Below, one piece after another: positions 44,928-53,471 of a stretch of 64,000 nt of DNA. Source of the DNA: an uncultured Burkholderiales bacterium (lineage in GTDB: Bacteria > Pseudomonadota > Gammaproteobacteria > Burkholderiales > Burkholderiaceae_C); the NCBI GenBank assembly GCA_937927685.1, contig CALBSC010000098.1, positions 62,001 to 126,000 of the forward strand, written 5' to 3'. The notes below the pieces were generated by a model. It searched no databases and had not been told where the DNA came from. It saw only the letters and a program-made list of their open reading frames with translations. A program made the translations under genes and the position numbers. How positions within the stretch are numbered: position 1 is the stretch's first letter; every line of letters begins with the position of its first letter.

Positions 44928-46175
44928 ATGACCGCTACCTCCGTGACACCTCGCGTGCGACCTGCGCTGATCGCCAACATCCTGGGGCAACTCGCGTTTG
45001 GACTGGCGATCATGACCATTTGCCTGCCCTCCATGCAGGAGTGGGGACGCATCTTTGACACCGACCAATCCGGCGTGCAACTCACCTTCAGTGGGTATGT
45101 GGCCACCTATGGTGTGCTGCAGTTGGTGTATGGACCGCTCTCGGACCGGATTGGACGACGTCCCGTGCTGTTGCTGGGGGTGAGTCTTGCATTGGCCGGC
45201 TCCCTGCTGGGCGCGCTGGCCCCCAACCTCACCGTGCTGACACTGGCCCGCGTCATCCAGGGGGCAGGCGGCGCAGCGGGCATGGTGGTGGGGCGCTCGC
45301 TCATCCACGACTGGTTTGTCGGGCCGGACCGCACGCGCATGATGGCTTACGTCGGCATGGCCATGGGCGTGTGTCCGCCATCGGCCACCATTCTGGGCGG
45401 ATACCTGCATGTGAATTTTGGCTGGCAGGCGAACTTTGTGCTGATGGCGGTGTTGTCCGCCTTGCTCCTGCTGTGTGCGTGGTGGGGCTTGCCGGCAGGG
45501 CGCCCCCAGGGCCATGCCCGTGCGGCGTCAGCGGTTTCGTCTGCCAGTGATGCATCGGGCAGCACGTCGGGCTGGCAACGCATGCTGGCCTCTTACCAGC
45601 AGTTGCTGCGCAACCCGAGCTTTCTGATGTACATGGTGATTCTTTCGTGCACCACGTCGGCCTTCTACACCATGCTGGGGGGCGCGCCCATCGTGCTCAA
45701 GAGTTACGGCGTGGGTCCGGATGGCGTGGGCTTTTACATCATGTTCGGTCCACTCTCCTACATCGCGGGGAACTTTCTCACCAGTCACCTGGTCCATCGG
45801 CTGGGTGAACGCCAGGTGATGATGTGGGGGCAAGGCATCACCTTCTCATCGGTGGTGTTCATGGTGGGCTTGTCGGTGCTGGGCTGGAAGGCGCCGTTGG
45901 CTTTTGCTCTGCCATTGCTGCTGCTCGGTTTCGGGCATGGCTTGCTGGTACCGCCGGCCCTCACCGGCTCGATCGGGCTCATGCCCGCGCTGGCCGGATC
46001 GGCCGCCGGCGCCATTGGCCTCATGCAGCAATGGGTGGGCGCGGTGGGCGGCTACAGCGTGGGTTGGGTCAGCCATGATGATGCCACCCACCTGGGCCTG
46101 TTGATGGGGGTGTTTGCCACCACCTCCCTGGTGGCGCAGGGGCGGTTGAACCGGCTGGCCAAGCAACGCGCTTGA
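44928..46175 (+). CDS. MFS exporter, Bcr/CflA-type drug resistance family
   Basis: The protein has 415 residues and twelve hydrophobic segments. YGPLSDRIGRRPVLLLG is the loop 2-3 MFS motif, and RVIQGAGGAAGMVVGRSLIHDWF matches the Bcr family motif (LQGxG...RAxxRDxF). Such proteins extrude bicyclomycin, chloramphenicol or sulfonamides, or small metabolites. A linker rich in Ser/Ala separates the two halves around residue 200. An ATG at 44901 is a possible earlier start. Confidence 0.88.
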   Translation: MTATSVTPRVRPALIANILGQLAFGLAIMTICLPSMQEWGRIFDTDQSGVQLTFSGYVATYGVLQLVYGPLSDRIGRRPVLLLGVSLALAGSLLGALAPNLTVLTLARVIQGAGGAAGMVVGRSLIHDWFVGPDRTRMMAYVGMAMGVCPPSATILGGYLHVNFGWQANFVLMAVLSALLLLCAWWGLPAGRPQGHARAASAVSSASDASGSTSGWQRMLASYQQLLRNPSFLMYMVILSCTTSAFYTMLGGAPIVLKSYGVGPDGVGFYIMFGPLSYIAGNFLTSHLVHRLGERQVMMWGQGITFSSVVFMVGLSVLGWKAPLAFALPLLLLGFGHGLLVPPALTGSIGLMPALAGSAAGAIGLMQQWVGAVGGYSVGWVSHDDATHLGLLMGVFATTSLVAQGRLNRLAKQRA

Positions 46176-46336
46176 CGGGGCCTGCAGGTACCACTGACCG
46201 GTACGCAGAGAGGGAGGCTGAGTCCCTGATCAGGTTTGTCGTGGCAAGCCGTGTGACATCCGGGTTAGCCATAGCGCCGCATCTTGGGGAATCTCGCTAG
46301 GCTAGGTCTTCTGGCCATCGTGGTGGTGGCGGGACG

Positions 46337-47398
46337 ATGCCCATGACCTCTGAACTCTCCGATCGTTTCTCTATACAAGGTGACGCTGCGCGCGCTTGCT
46401 CAGCATCGTCACACCAACGCCGCCGCGTGCTCGCCGCGCTGGCCTTGGGCGCGGCCTTATCACCGCTGGCATGGGCGCAAAGCGGTTCCTCAGCCAGTAC
46501 CTGGCCTCATGCGCGACCCATTCGCATCGTGGTGGCTTACCCACCCGGGGGCCTCACCGATGCTTACGCACGCCTGTATGCCGAACAACTCAGCGCGCAA
46601 CTGGGGGTGACGGCGATTGTGGACAACAAGCCGGGGGCCGGTGCCATCCTGGGTATCGACCACGTGGCCAAGTCGGCACCTGATGGCTACACGCTGCTCA
46701 TGACCACCTCGGGCACCGTCTGGCAAAACCGCGTGCTGTATGCCAAGCTGCCCTACAACCTGGAGCGCGACCTCACCCCGGTTGTCAACTTTCCGTCGGG
46801 TCCGTTGGTGGTCGGTGTGCCGGAGAAGTTGCCGGTGCGCACCATGCAAGAGTTTATCGCCTATGCGCGCAAACAACCGGTGTCGATGGGCACGTATGCA
46901 CCTGGTTCGTACCCGCACATGGTGGCCGATCAGTTGAACCGTCAAAGCGGCACGCAAATTCAATCGGTGCACTACAAGGGAGAAGCCCCCATGTGGCTGG
47001 ATCTGGCGGGCGGGCAAACGCAGATCGCCATCGGCAGCTACCAGGCGTTTGCCGCCGTGCAAACCCGCGGTGTTCGGCCCCTCGGCGTGACCGGCGGTTA
47101 CCGATCTCCCCGCTTACCCGATGTACCCACCTTGATCGAGCAGGGCCTTGACCCCCGACTCCTTGGGCTAGAAGGGGGGCTGCCATTGATGGCGCCCACC
47201 GGGACGCCTGAGCCGATCTTGCAAGCCTTGTCCAAAGTGGCGGTGGAGGGGGCCAACACACCGCGCGCCGCTCAACTGCGCGAGACATTTGCCATTCCCA
47301 ACAAGCCCGTCAACCTGGACGAGACTCGCGCCGAGTGGGCGCGCGTGGTGCCCATCTGGGTCAAGCTGGCCGTAGACCTCGGCATCAAGCTGGATTGA
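46337..47398 (+). CDS. Bug/TctC-family periplasmic carboxylate receptor
   Basis: The protein has 353 residues. The signal region has three arginines (QRRRVLAALALGAALSPLAWA-Q), then HARPIRIVVAYPPGG, NKPGAGAILGIDHVAKS, SVHYKGEAPMWLD and LPDVPTLIEQG. The N-terminus is longer than usual (about 28 residues before the hydrophobic core), so the ATG at 46343 may be used. Its last 14 bp overlap the end of the convergent dehydrogenase gene. Confidence 0.9.
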   Translation: MPMTSELSDRFSIQGDAARACSASSHQRRRVLAALALGAALSPLAWAQSGSSASTWPHARPIRIVVAYPPGGLTDAYARLYAEQLSAQLGVTAIVDNKPGAGAILGIDHVAKSAPDGYTLLMTTSGTVWQNRVLYAKLPYNLERDLTPVVNFPSGPLVVGVPEKLPVRTMQEFIAYARKQPVSMGTYAPGSYPHMVADQLNRQSGTQIQSVHYKGEAPMWLDLAGGQTQIAIGSYQAFAAVQTRGVRPLGVTGGYRSPRLPDVPTLIEQGLDPRLLGLEGGLPLMAPTGTPEPILQALSKVAVEGANTPRAAQLRETFAIPNKPVNLDETRAEWARVVPIWVKLAVDLGIKLD

Positions 47399-48275
47399 AC
47401 GGCACCCCATTGCGGCGCGCCAGTTCCAAGAACAGGCCCGCATGGTCGAGGTCGGCCATGCCGTGCTCAATGCCCGATGCATAGAGTTGTTCAAGCAGCG
47501 CCGTGATGGGCGCCTGAAACCCTGTCTCGGCCGCGGTGGCCAGGGCGTTACGCATATCTTTCACCTGGACTGTCATGCGAGCGCGCGGCGCAAAATCGTG
47601 CTCCACCATCCGCTGGCCGTGTACTTGCAGCACACGGCTGTCGGCAAAGCCCCCCGTGATGGCTTCGCGCACCTTGGCCATGCTGGCTCCGCCACGCTCA
47701 CACAGCAACAAGGCCTCAGACACTGCGCCGATGGTGATGCCCACAATCATCTGGTTGGCCAGTTTGGCCAACTGTCCCGACCCGTGGGGCCCCACGTGTG
47801 TGGCGCGGCCCATCACCTGGAGGACGGGCACCACGCGAACAAAATCGGCCTCGTGGCCACCCGCCATCATCACCAGCGTACCCGCTTCGGCGCCCACCGT
47901 GCCCCCTGACACCGGGATATCCAGGTGGCGCAGGCCACGGGCCTCCAGTCGCTGGGCATGGTCGCGAGCCTCTGCGGGTTTGATCGACGCCATGTCCACC
48001 AACAGCGCCCCCGGGCGCATGGCGTTGACGACACCGCCATCGAAGAGCACTTGCTCGGTGACGGGTCCGTTCTCCAGCATGCTGATGACGATGTCGGCTT
48101 GCGCGGCGGCCTCAGCCGCCTCGGTGTGAACGTGCGCCCCCAGGGGACGCAGGCGTTCGGCCTTGTCCGGGCTGCGGTTCCAGGCATGCACCGTGTACCC
48201 TGCCTCGCACAGACGACGCGCCATGGGAAACCCCATCAGGCCGATCCCGAGGAAAGCGATGGAAGGGATGGTCAT
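47385..48275 (-). CDS. 3-hydroxyisobutyrate dehydrogenase family reductase (GarR/tartronate semialdehyde reductase-like)
   Basis: The protein has 296 residues. The NAD(P) site is FLGIGLMGFPMARRL at the N-terminus; the substrate loop is DIPVSGGTVGAEAGTL, and the catalytic Lys lies in GSGQLAKLANQMIVG. The family includes GarR, GlxR and MmsB. With garD and an acid-sugar dehydratase in the window, tartronate semialdehyde reduction (the last step of galactarate breakdown) is attractive, but 3-hydroxyisobutyrate cannot be excluded. Confidence 0.88.
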   Translation of the reverse strand: MTIPSIAFLGIGLMGFPMARRLCEAGYTVHAWNRSPDKAERLRPLGAHVHTEAAEAAAQADIVISMLENGPVTEQVLFDGGVVNAMRPGALLVDMASIKPAEARDHAQRLEARGLRHLDIPVSGGTVGAEAGTLVMMAGGHEADFVRVVPVLQVMGRATHVGPHGSGQLAKLANQMIVGITIGAVSEALLLCERGGASMAKVREAITGGFADSRVLQVHGQRMVEHDFAPRARMTVQVKDMRNALATAAETGFQAPITALLEQLYASGIEHGMADLDHAGLFLELARRNGVPFNPA

Positions 48276-48480
48276 GCGCAGGTCTCCAGAAATTGATAGG
48301 AAGAATAATACTTATGAGTCTGGTCGCTGTTGATCCGAGGTGTCACGTAGGAGTGACTGAAAAGACGGGGATGATTTCAAAAGGAATGTCAGGTCGTGGG
48401 TGGTTGTGCACTGGACGTGGTTTTGAGTCCCTCATGACCGCGCACGGCTTATATGGGATTTTGGGTCGTGAAAAGCTGGG

Positions 48481-48486
48481 TATAAT
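48481..48486 (+). promoter_or_regulatory. -10 box of the tRNA-Met promoter
   Basis: A perfect TATAAT lies 35 bp before the tRNA. The best -35 is weak (TTTTGG at 48459-48464, spacing 16). Transcription would start near 48493. Confidence 0.5.
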
Positions 48487-48520
48487 CGCGATCGCCTTCT
48501 ATTCAAGAAGTTCGACCGTT

Positions 48521-48597
48521 GGAGATATAGCTCAGTTGGTGAGAGCGCGGGATTCATAACCCCGAGGTCGGTGGTTCAAATCCACCTATCTCCACCA
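48521..48597 (+). tRNA. tRNA-Met (anticodon CAT), elongator type
   Basis: The 77-nt cloverleaf is complete: acceptor GGAGATA with TATCTCC, D arm GCTC/GAGC, anticodon loop TTCATAA, T arm GGTGG/CCACC with TTCAAAT, and an encoded CCA end (48595-48597). The first pair is G-C, so it is not the initiator. The anticodon stem has an A31-C39 mismatch beside the loop. A tRNA-Ile2 whose CAT anticodon is modified to lysidine is the alternative reading. Confidence 0.93.
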
Positions 48598-48729
48598 AAT
48601 ACCATTCCGAATGACTTTCCGCCTACCTGTTGACGTGACGGAATCAAAATTTTGCCTCGTTGAGGTGAACGTCGCAGTCACGGCGAAAATGCTACAGAGT
48701 TTGTCATCCTTCCCATAGCGGAAGCTTTC

Positions 48730-49707
48730 ATGCCCTTTCCCCACGTCCTCATCGTCGGCGGCGCCGGTTACATCGGTTCGCACATGGTCAAAATGATGGA
48801 TCGCATGGGTTGCCAGGTGACTACTCTCGACGATTTGTCATCTGGCTATCGAGATGCTGTGCTGGCCGGCCACTTTGTGCAGGGCAGTTGTGGCGACCGT
48901 GCGCTCTTAGACCAGTTGCTTTCGCAGGGGTTTGATGGTGTGATGCACTTTGCCTCCTTTATTCAAGTCGGCGAGTCGGTGCAGTACCCTGACAAGTATT
49001 ACCAGAACAACGTGGTCAACACGCTCACCTTGCTCGATGCTATGCGTGCGCACGGTGTCAAGCGCTTCATCTTCTCCTCAACGGCCGCCACCATGGGTGA
49101 ACCGCAGTACATCCCCATCGATGAGCGCCACCCCCAGCAGCCGATTAACCCTTACGGTCGAACCAAGCTCATGGTGGAGCGCATACTGGCCGACTACGAC
49201 AAGGCCTATGACTTCAAATCGGTATGTCTGCGCTACTTCAATGCCGCCGGCGCTGATCCCGAGGGCGAACTCGGTGAGCGGCACGACCCGGAAACTCACC
49301 TCATCCCGCTGATCTTGCAAGCAGCGTTGGGACGACGTGAGCACATCACCGTGTTTGGCCGCGACTACGACACACCGGACGGTACCTGCATCCGCGACTA
49401 CATCCATATCGAAGACTTGTGCTCCGCGCATTGGCTGGCGTTGCAGTCGTTGTTTAACGGAGCCGGCAGTCAGGCCTACAACCTAGGCAATGGAACCGGT
49501 TTTTCGGTACAAGCGGTGATTGATGCGGCCGAGCGTGTCACGGGCAAAGCCATTCGCGTCCTTGAGGGGCCTCGCCGCGCCGGCGATCCCGCTCGTTTGG
49601 TGGCCGACTCACGTCTGGCGCGCAAGCAGTTGGGCTGGCAACCTCAATATACCGACTTGGACACCATCATGGCGCATGCGTGGCAGTGGGAAATGAAGAG
49701 ACGCTAG
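48730..49707 (+). CDS. galE: UDP-glucose 4-epimerase
   Basis: The protein has 325 residues. NAD+ binding is in VLIVGGAGYIGSHMVKMM; the catalytic Tyr142-x3-Lys146 is in NPYGRTKLMVE, and LRYFNAAGADPEGELGE and NLGNGTGFSV are typical of GalE. It interconverts UDP-glucose and UDP-galactose for polysaccharide or LPS sugars. It follows the tRNA by 132 bp and converges on gmd with only 4 bp between stops. Confidence 0.95.
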   Translation: MPFPHVLIVGGAGYIGSHMVKMMDRMGCQVTTLDDLSSGYRDAVLAGHFVQGSCGDRALLDQLLSQGFDGVMHFASFIQVGESVQYPDKYYQNNVVNTLTLLDAMRAHGVKRFIFSSTAATMGEPQYIPIDERHPQQPINPYGRTKLMVERILADYDKAYDFKSVCLRYFNAAGADPEGELGERHDPETHLIPLILQAALGRREHITVFGRDYDTPDGTCIRDYIHIEDLCSAHWLALQSLFNGAGSQAYNLGNGTGFSVQAVIDAAERVTGKAIRVLEGPRRAGDPARLVADSRLARKQLGWQPQYTDLDTIMAHAWQWEMKRR

Positions 49708-49711
49708 CCTC

Positions 49712-50839
49712 TCACTCCAGGCTCACATTCACCGCATAGCCATGTGACTTCAACAGGGCATTGCGCTGGGCTTCGGCCAGGTCGGCCGCCACCATCTCGG
49801 CACACATCTCCTGCACGGTGATCTCCGGCACCCAGCCCAGCTTGGCTTTGGCTTTGGAGGGGTCGCCCAGCAAGGTCTCCACTTCGGTCGGACGAAAGTA
49901 ACGCGGATCCACGCGCACCACAATATCCCCCACCTTCAGTGACGGGGCTTTGTTCCCTTCAATGGCCGACACGATCGCCACCTCGTCCACGCCGGTACCT
50001 TCAAAGCGCAGGGTGATGCCCAACTCTGCCGCACTCCACGCAATGAATTGACGCACGCTGTACTGCACACCCGTGGCGATCACAAAGTCTTCGGGCTTGT
50101 CTTGCTGCAGCATCAGCCACTGCATACGCACGTAGTCCTTGGCGTGACCCCAGTCACGCAGGGCGTCGAGGTTGCCCATGTATAGGCACGTGTCCAGGCC
50201 CTGCGCCATGTTGGCCAGGCCCCGGGTGATCTTGCGCGTCACGAAGGTTTCGCCGCGGCGCGGTGACTCGTGGTTGAACAAGATGCCGTTGCACGCGAAC
50301 ATGCCATAAGCCTCACGGTAGTTCACCGTGATCCAGTAGGCGTACATCTTGGCCACGGCGTAGGGGCTGCGCGGGTAGAAGGGCGTGGTTTCTTTCTGCG
50401 GAATTTCCTGCACCAGGCCATACAGCTCGGAGGTGGAGGCTTGATAAAACTTGGTTTTCTTCTCCAGCCCCAAAATCCGGATGGCTTCCAGTATGCGCAG
50501 CGTGCCCATGGCATCTACATCCGCCGTGTATTCCGGACTCTCGAAGGACACCGCCACGTGGCTCATGGCGCCGAGGTTGTAAATTTCATCCGGCTGCGTT
50601 TCCTGGATGATGCGGATCAGGTTGCTGGTGTCGCTCAGGTCACCGTAGTGCAACTTGAAGCGCGCGTTATCCACGTGCGGGTCCTGGTAGATATGGTCCA
50701 CACGCTGCGTGTTGAAGAGGGAGGCGCGGCGCTTGATGCCGTGCACCGTGTAGCCCTTCTCGAGTAAAAACTCCGCCAGATACGATCCGTCCTGCCCGGT
50801 GATGCCGGTGATCAGTGCGACTTTGTTGGTGTGACTCAT
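49712..50839 (-). CDS. gmd: GDP-mannose 4,6-dehydratase
   Basis: The protein has 375 residues. It begins ALITGITGQDGSYLAEFLLEKG and has RRASLFNTQRVDHIY, the Tyr-x3-Lys in SPYAVAKMYA, and HESPRRGETFVTRKI, all Gmd hallmarks. It turns GDP-mannose into GDP-4-keto-6-deoxymannose, the first step to GDP-fucose and related sugars. It is the last gene of the leftward manC-fcl-gmd run, 43 bp after fcl. Confidence 0.97.
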   Translation of the reverse strand: MSHTNKVALITGITGQDGSYLAEFLLEKGYTVHGIKRRASLFNTQRVDHIYQDPHVDNARFKLHYGDLSDTSNLIRIIQETQPDEIYNLGAMSHVAVSFESPEYTADVDAMGTLRILEAIRILGLEKKTKFYQASTSELYGLVQEIPQKETTPFYPRSPYAVAKMYAYWITVNYREAYGMFACNGILFNHESPRRGETFVTRKITRGLANMAQGLDTCLYMGNLDALRDWGHAKDYVRMQWLMLQQDKPEDFVIATGVQYSVRQFIAWSAAELGITLRFEGTGVDEVAIVSAIEGNKAPSLKVGDIVVRVDPRYFRPTEVETLLGDPSKAKAKLGWVPEITVQEMCAEMVAADLAEAQRNALLKSHGYAVNVSLE

Positions 50840-50882
50840 GGTGCTCGCGTGGTGGTGCTTGAGGGCCAGGGATGGAGGCCGC

Positions 50883-51848
50883 TCACGCCGGGTTATTCAA
50901 AAAATCCGCATAGGCCCGCTTGAGCCCCTCGCGCAGATCCACCCGGGGACGCCACCCCAGGTCATGCAGGCGCTGGCTGTCCATCCACTTGCGGGGCGTG
51001 CCATCGGGTTTGGTGGTGTCAAAAGTGATGTCGCCAGCATAGCCCACCGTCGCACCCACCGCCAGGGCCAGTTCCCGGATGGTCACGTCGTCGCCGAAGC
51101 CCACATTGATGTGGCTCAGCATGGGCTGGGTGTGCTGGTCATAGACCGCTTTGTCGAGGTTCATCACGTGCACACTCGCTGTGGCCATGTCGTCCACGTA
51201 CAGAAACTCTCGTCGGGGTGTGCCCGTCCCCCAGATGGCCACCGACGCCGCACCATTCAATCGGGCCTCATGAAAGCGGCGTATCAGGGCGGGAATGACG
51301 TGTGAATTTTCCGGGTGATAGTTGTCGCCCGGACCGTAGAGGTTGGTGGGCATCACACTGCGGTAGTCCACGCCGTGGCTGGCGCCATACTGGCGGTTGT
51401 AGCTTTCACAGAGCTTGATGCCTGCAATCTTGGCGATGGCGTAGGGCTCGTTGGTGGGCTCGAGTGTGCCGGTGAGGAGTGCATCCTCACGCATGGGCTG
51501 CCCGGCCATCTTCGGATAGATGCAACTCGACCCCAAGAACAACAGCTTCTTCACCCCGCTGCGAAACGCCGCGTCCACCACGTTCGCTTCCATCATCAGG
51601 TTCTGGTAAATGAACTCAGCCGGGTAGGTGTTGTTGGCATGGATGCCGCCCACCTTGGCTGCGGCCAGGTACACCTGGTCGGGTTTTTCGGTGGCGAAGT
51701 AGTCGCGCACAGCGGCCTGGTCGGTCAGGTCCAGTTCGGCGTGGGTGCGAGTCACGATGTGGGTGTGCCCGGATGCCTGGAGGGTGCGAACAATGGCCGA
51801 GCCCACCATGCCCCGGTGGCCTGCGACATAAATTTTGGGCTGGTTCAT
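50883..51848 (-). CDS. fcl: GDP-L-fucose synthase
   Basis: The protein has 321 residues. The NADP site is VAGHRGMVGSAIVRTLQ; the catalytic Tyr-x3-Lys is in PYAIAKIAG, and SVMPTNLYGPGDNYHPENSHVIPAL is a family hallmark. It epimerises and reduces the product of Gmd to GDP-L-fucose (or colitose-type precursors). Its ATG directly abuts the manC stop. Confidence 0.97.
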   Translation of the reverse strand: MNQPKIYVAGHRGMVGSAIVRTLQASGHTHIVTRTHAELDLTDQAAVRDYFATEKPDQVYLAAAKVGGIHANNTYPAEFIYQNLMMEANVVDAAFRSGVKKLLFLGSSCIYPKMAGQPMREDALLTGTLEPTNEPYAIAKIAGIKLCESYNRQYGASHGVDYRSVMPTNLYGPGDNYHPENSHVIPALIRRFHEARLNGAASVAIWGTGTPRREFLYVDDMATASVHVMNLDKAVYDQHTQPMLSHINVGFGDDVTIRELALAVGATVGYAGDITFDTTKPDGTPRKWMDSQRLHDLGWRPRVDLREGLKRAYADFLNNPA

Positions 51849-53291
51849 TCAGGTCTTTCGCCCGTAGTTGTCTTCAAAGCGCACGATGTCGTCCTCGCCC
51901 AGGTAAGAGCCCGACTGCACCTCGATGATCTCCAGCGGGATGGCGCCCGGATTGGCCAGTCGGTGTACCTCGCCCAGGGGGATGTAGGTCGATTGGTTTT
52001 CGGTCAGCAAAATCAACTTGTCGCCGTTGGTGATCTCGGCCGTGCCCTTCACCACAATCCAGTGCTCGGCACGGTGGTGGTGCTTTTGAAGGCTCAGCGA
52101 TGCCCCCGGCTTCACCTGGATGCGCTTGACCTTGAAGCGTCCGCCCTCGTCGATGCTGTCGTACCAGCCCCAGGGGCGGTGCACCTTGCGGTGCAGGCTG
52201 TGCTCCTCGCGGCCCTGGTCGCTGAGGGACTTCACAATGTGCTTCACATCCTGGCTGCGGGCGCGGTCGGCCACCAGCACCGCATCGGGTGTTTCAATGA
52301 CGATCAGGTCGTCCACCCCCACCAGACTTACCAGGCGACTGGTGGCGTGCACCAGGGTGTTGCGACTGTCGGTGAAGAGCACATCGCCCACATGGGCGTT
52401 GCCGCTGTCATCCTTGGGCAGCACACTCCATACCGCATCCCACGCACCCAGGTCGCTCCAGCCAGCGTTCAGCGGCACCATCTTGATCGGCAGACCCGCA
52501 CCTGGTGCCTGTTCCATCACGGCGTAGTCAATCGATTCGGATGGAATCGCCTTGAAAGCCTCCTCACCGGGGCGGATGAAGTGGCCATCTTCACGGCGTT
52601 GGTTCCAGGCGGTGCGGGTGGCCTGCAGGATGTCGGGTCGGAACTGCCCCAGTGCCTTGAGCCACACCGAGGCTTTGAGCACAAACATGCCGGCGTTCCA
52701 GAAATAGTTGCCGGTATCGAGGTAGGACTGGGCGGTGGATGCGTCTGGCTTTTCGACGAAACGTTGGACGGACAGGGGGCCATCGCCAGCGCCCACCTCA
52801 GCCTGGATGTAGCCGTAACCCGTTTCCGGCCGGTCTGGCGTGATGCCCAGGATGACGATGGTGCCGCTGGATGCCTCCTGGATGGCCAGTTGCATGGCCT
52901 GGGTGAAGACAGCTGTGTTGACCACCGTCTGATCGGCCGGGGTGACCACCAGCACCGGGTCTTGGCCTGATGCCATTGCAGCCAAGGCAGCCAGGGTCAG
53001 GGCAGGGGCGGTGTTGCGGCCAATGGGTTCCAGCAGGGCGTGGCCGAGGGGGATGCCCGCCTCGCGCAACTGTTCTGCGGCCAGAAAGCGGTGCTCCTCT
53101 CCGGTGACAAGCAGGGGCGGGGACACGGTGATCCCGGCACTGCCTGTTTGGGCGAGCCGGGTGGCCGCTTGTTGGAACAGGCTGTCTTGCCCGGTGAGGC
53201 AGAGAAACTGCTTGGGAAATCCTGTCCTAGAGAGCGGCCACAGGCGGGTGCCTGAGCCCCCGCACAGGATCACCGGGGTGGTGTGGATCAT
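51849..53291 (-). CDS. manC: Mannose-1-phosphate guanylyltransferase / mannose-6-phosphate isomerase
   Basis: The protein has 480 residues. The nucleotidyltransferase domain (1 to about 290) starts ILCGGSGTRLWPLSR; the C-terminal cupin isomerase domain (about 350-480) has HRPWGWYDSI and LSLQKHHHRAEHW. It makes GDP-mannose, the substrate of Gmd. It is the first gene of the operon, with zero bases between it and fcl. Phosphomannomutase is not in the window. Confidence 0.96.
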   Translation of the reverse strand: MIHTTPVILCGGSGTRLWPLSRTGFPKQFLCLTGQDSLFQQAATRLAQTGSAGITVSPPLLVTGEEHRFLAAEQLREAGIPLGHALLEPIGRNTAPALTLAALAAMASGQDPVLVVTPADQTVVNTAVFTQAMQLAIQEASSGTIVILGITPDRPETGYGYIQAEVGAGDGPLSVQRFVEKPDASTAQSYLDTGNYFWNAGMFVLKASVWLKALGQFRPDILQATRTAWNQRREDGHFIRPGEEAFKAIPSESIDYAVMEQAPGAGLPIKMVPLNAGWSDLGAWDAVWSVLPKDDSGNAHVGDVLFTDSRNTLVHATSRLVSLVGVDDLIVIETPDAVLVADRARSQDVKHIVKSLSDQGREEHSLHRKVHRPWGWYDSIDEGGRFKVKRIQVKPGASLSLQKHHHRAEHWIVVKGTAEITNGDKLILLTENQSTYIPLGEVHRLANPGAIPLEIIEVQSGSYLGEDDIVRFEDNYGRKT

Positions 53292-53471
53292 GGGTGGCTG
53301 TGGAGTTGAGTTGCGTGATATCGCTGCTTGATTTTACAGTGGGCCGACCTTCCGAGTGGACCTGGCCTGACGCACCTCCCCTGGCCGGTATGACCCCAGA
53401 AGCGATGAGCGATCTACCGCCAACTTCGCTCCCAAGCGATAAGATGACACTTTTGCTGACGGAGTCCGCGC

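Noticed and set aside
46370..46381. CTATACAAGG as a third urate-type operator
   Set aside because: Only one half matches and it lies inside a Bug coding region.
48293..48559. An 88-codon frame upstream of the tRNA
   Set aside because: It runs into the tRNA body, covers the TATAAT promoter box and resembles no protein.
51315..52970. A 551-codon rightward open frame opposite fcl and manC
   Set aside because: It spans two recognised genes in antisense and has no family likeness.
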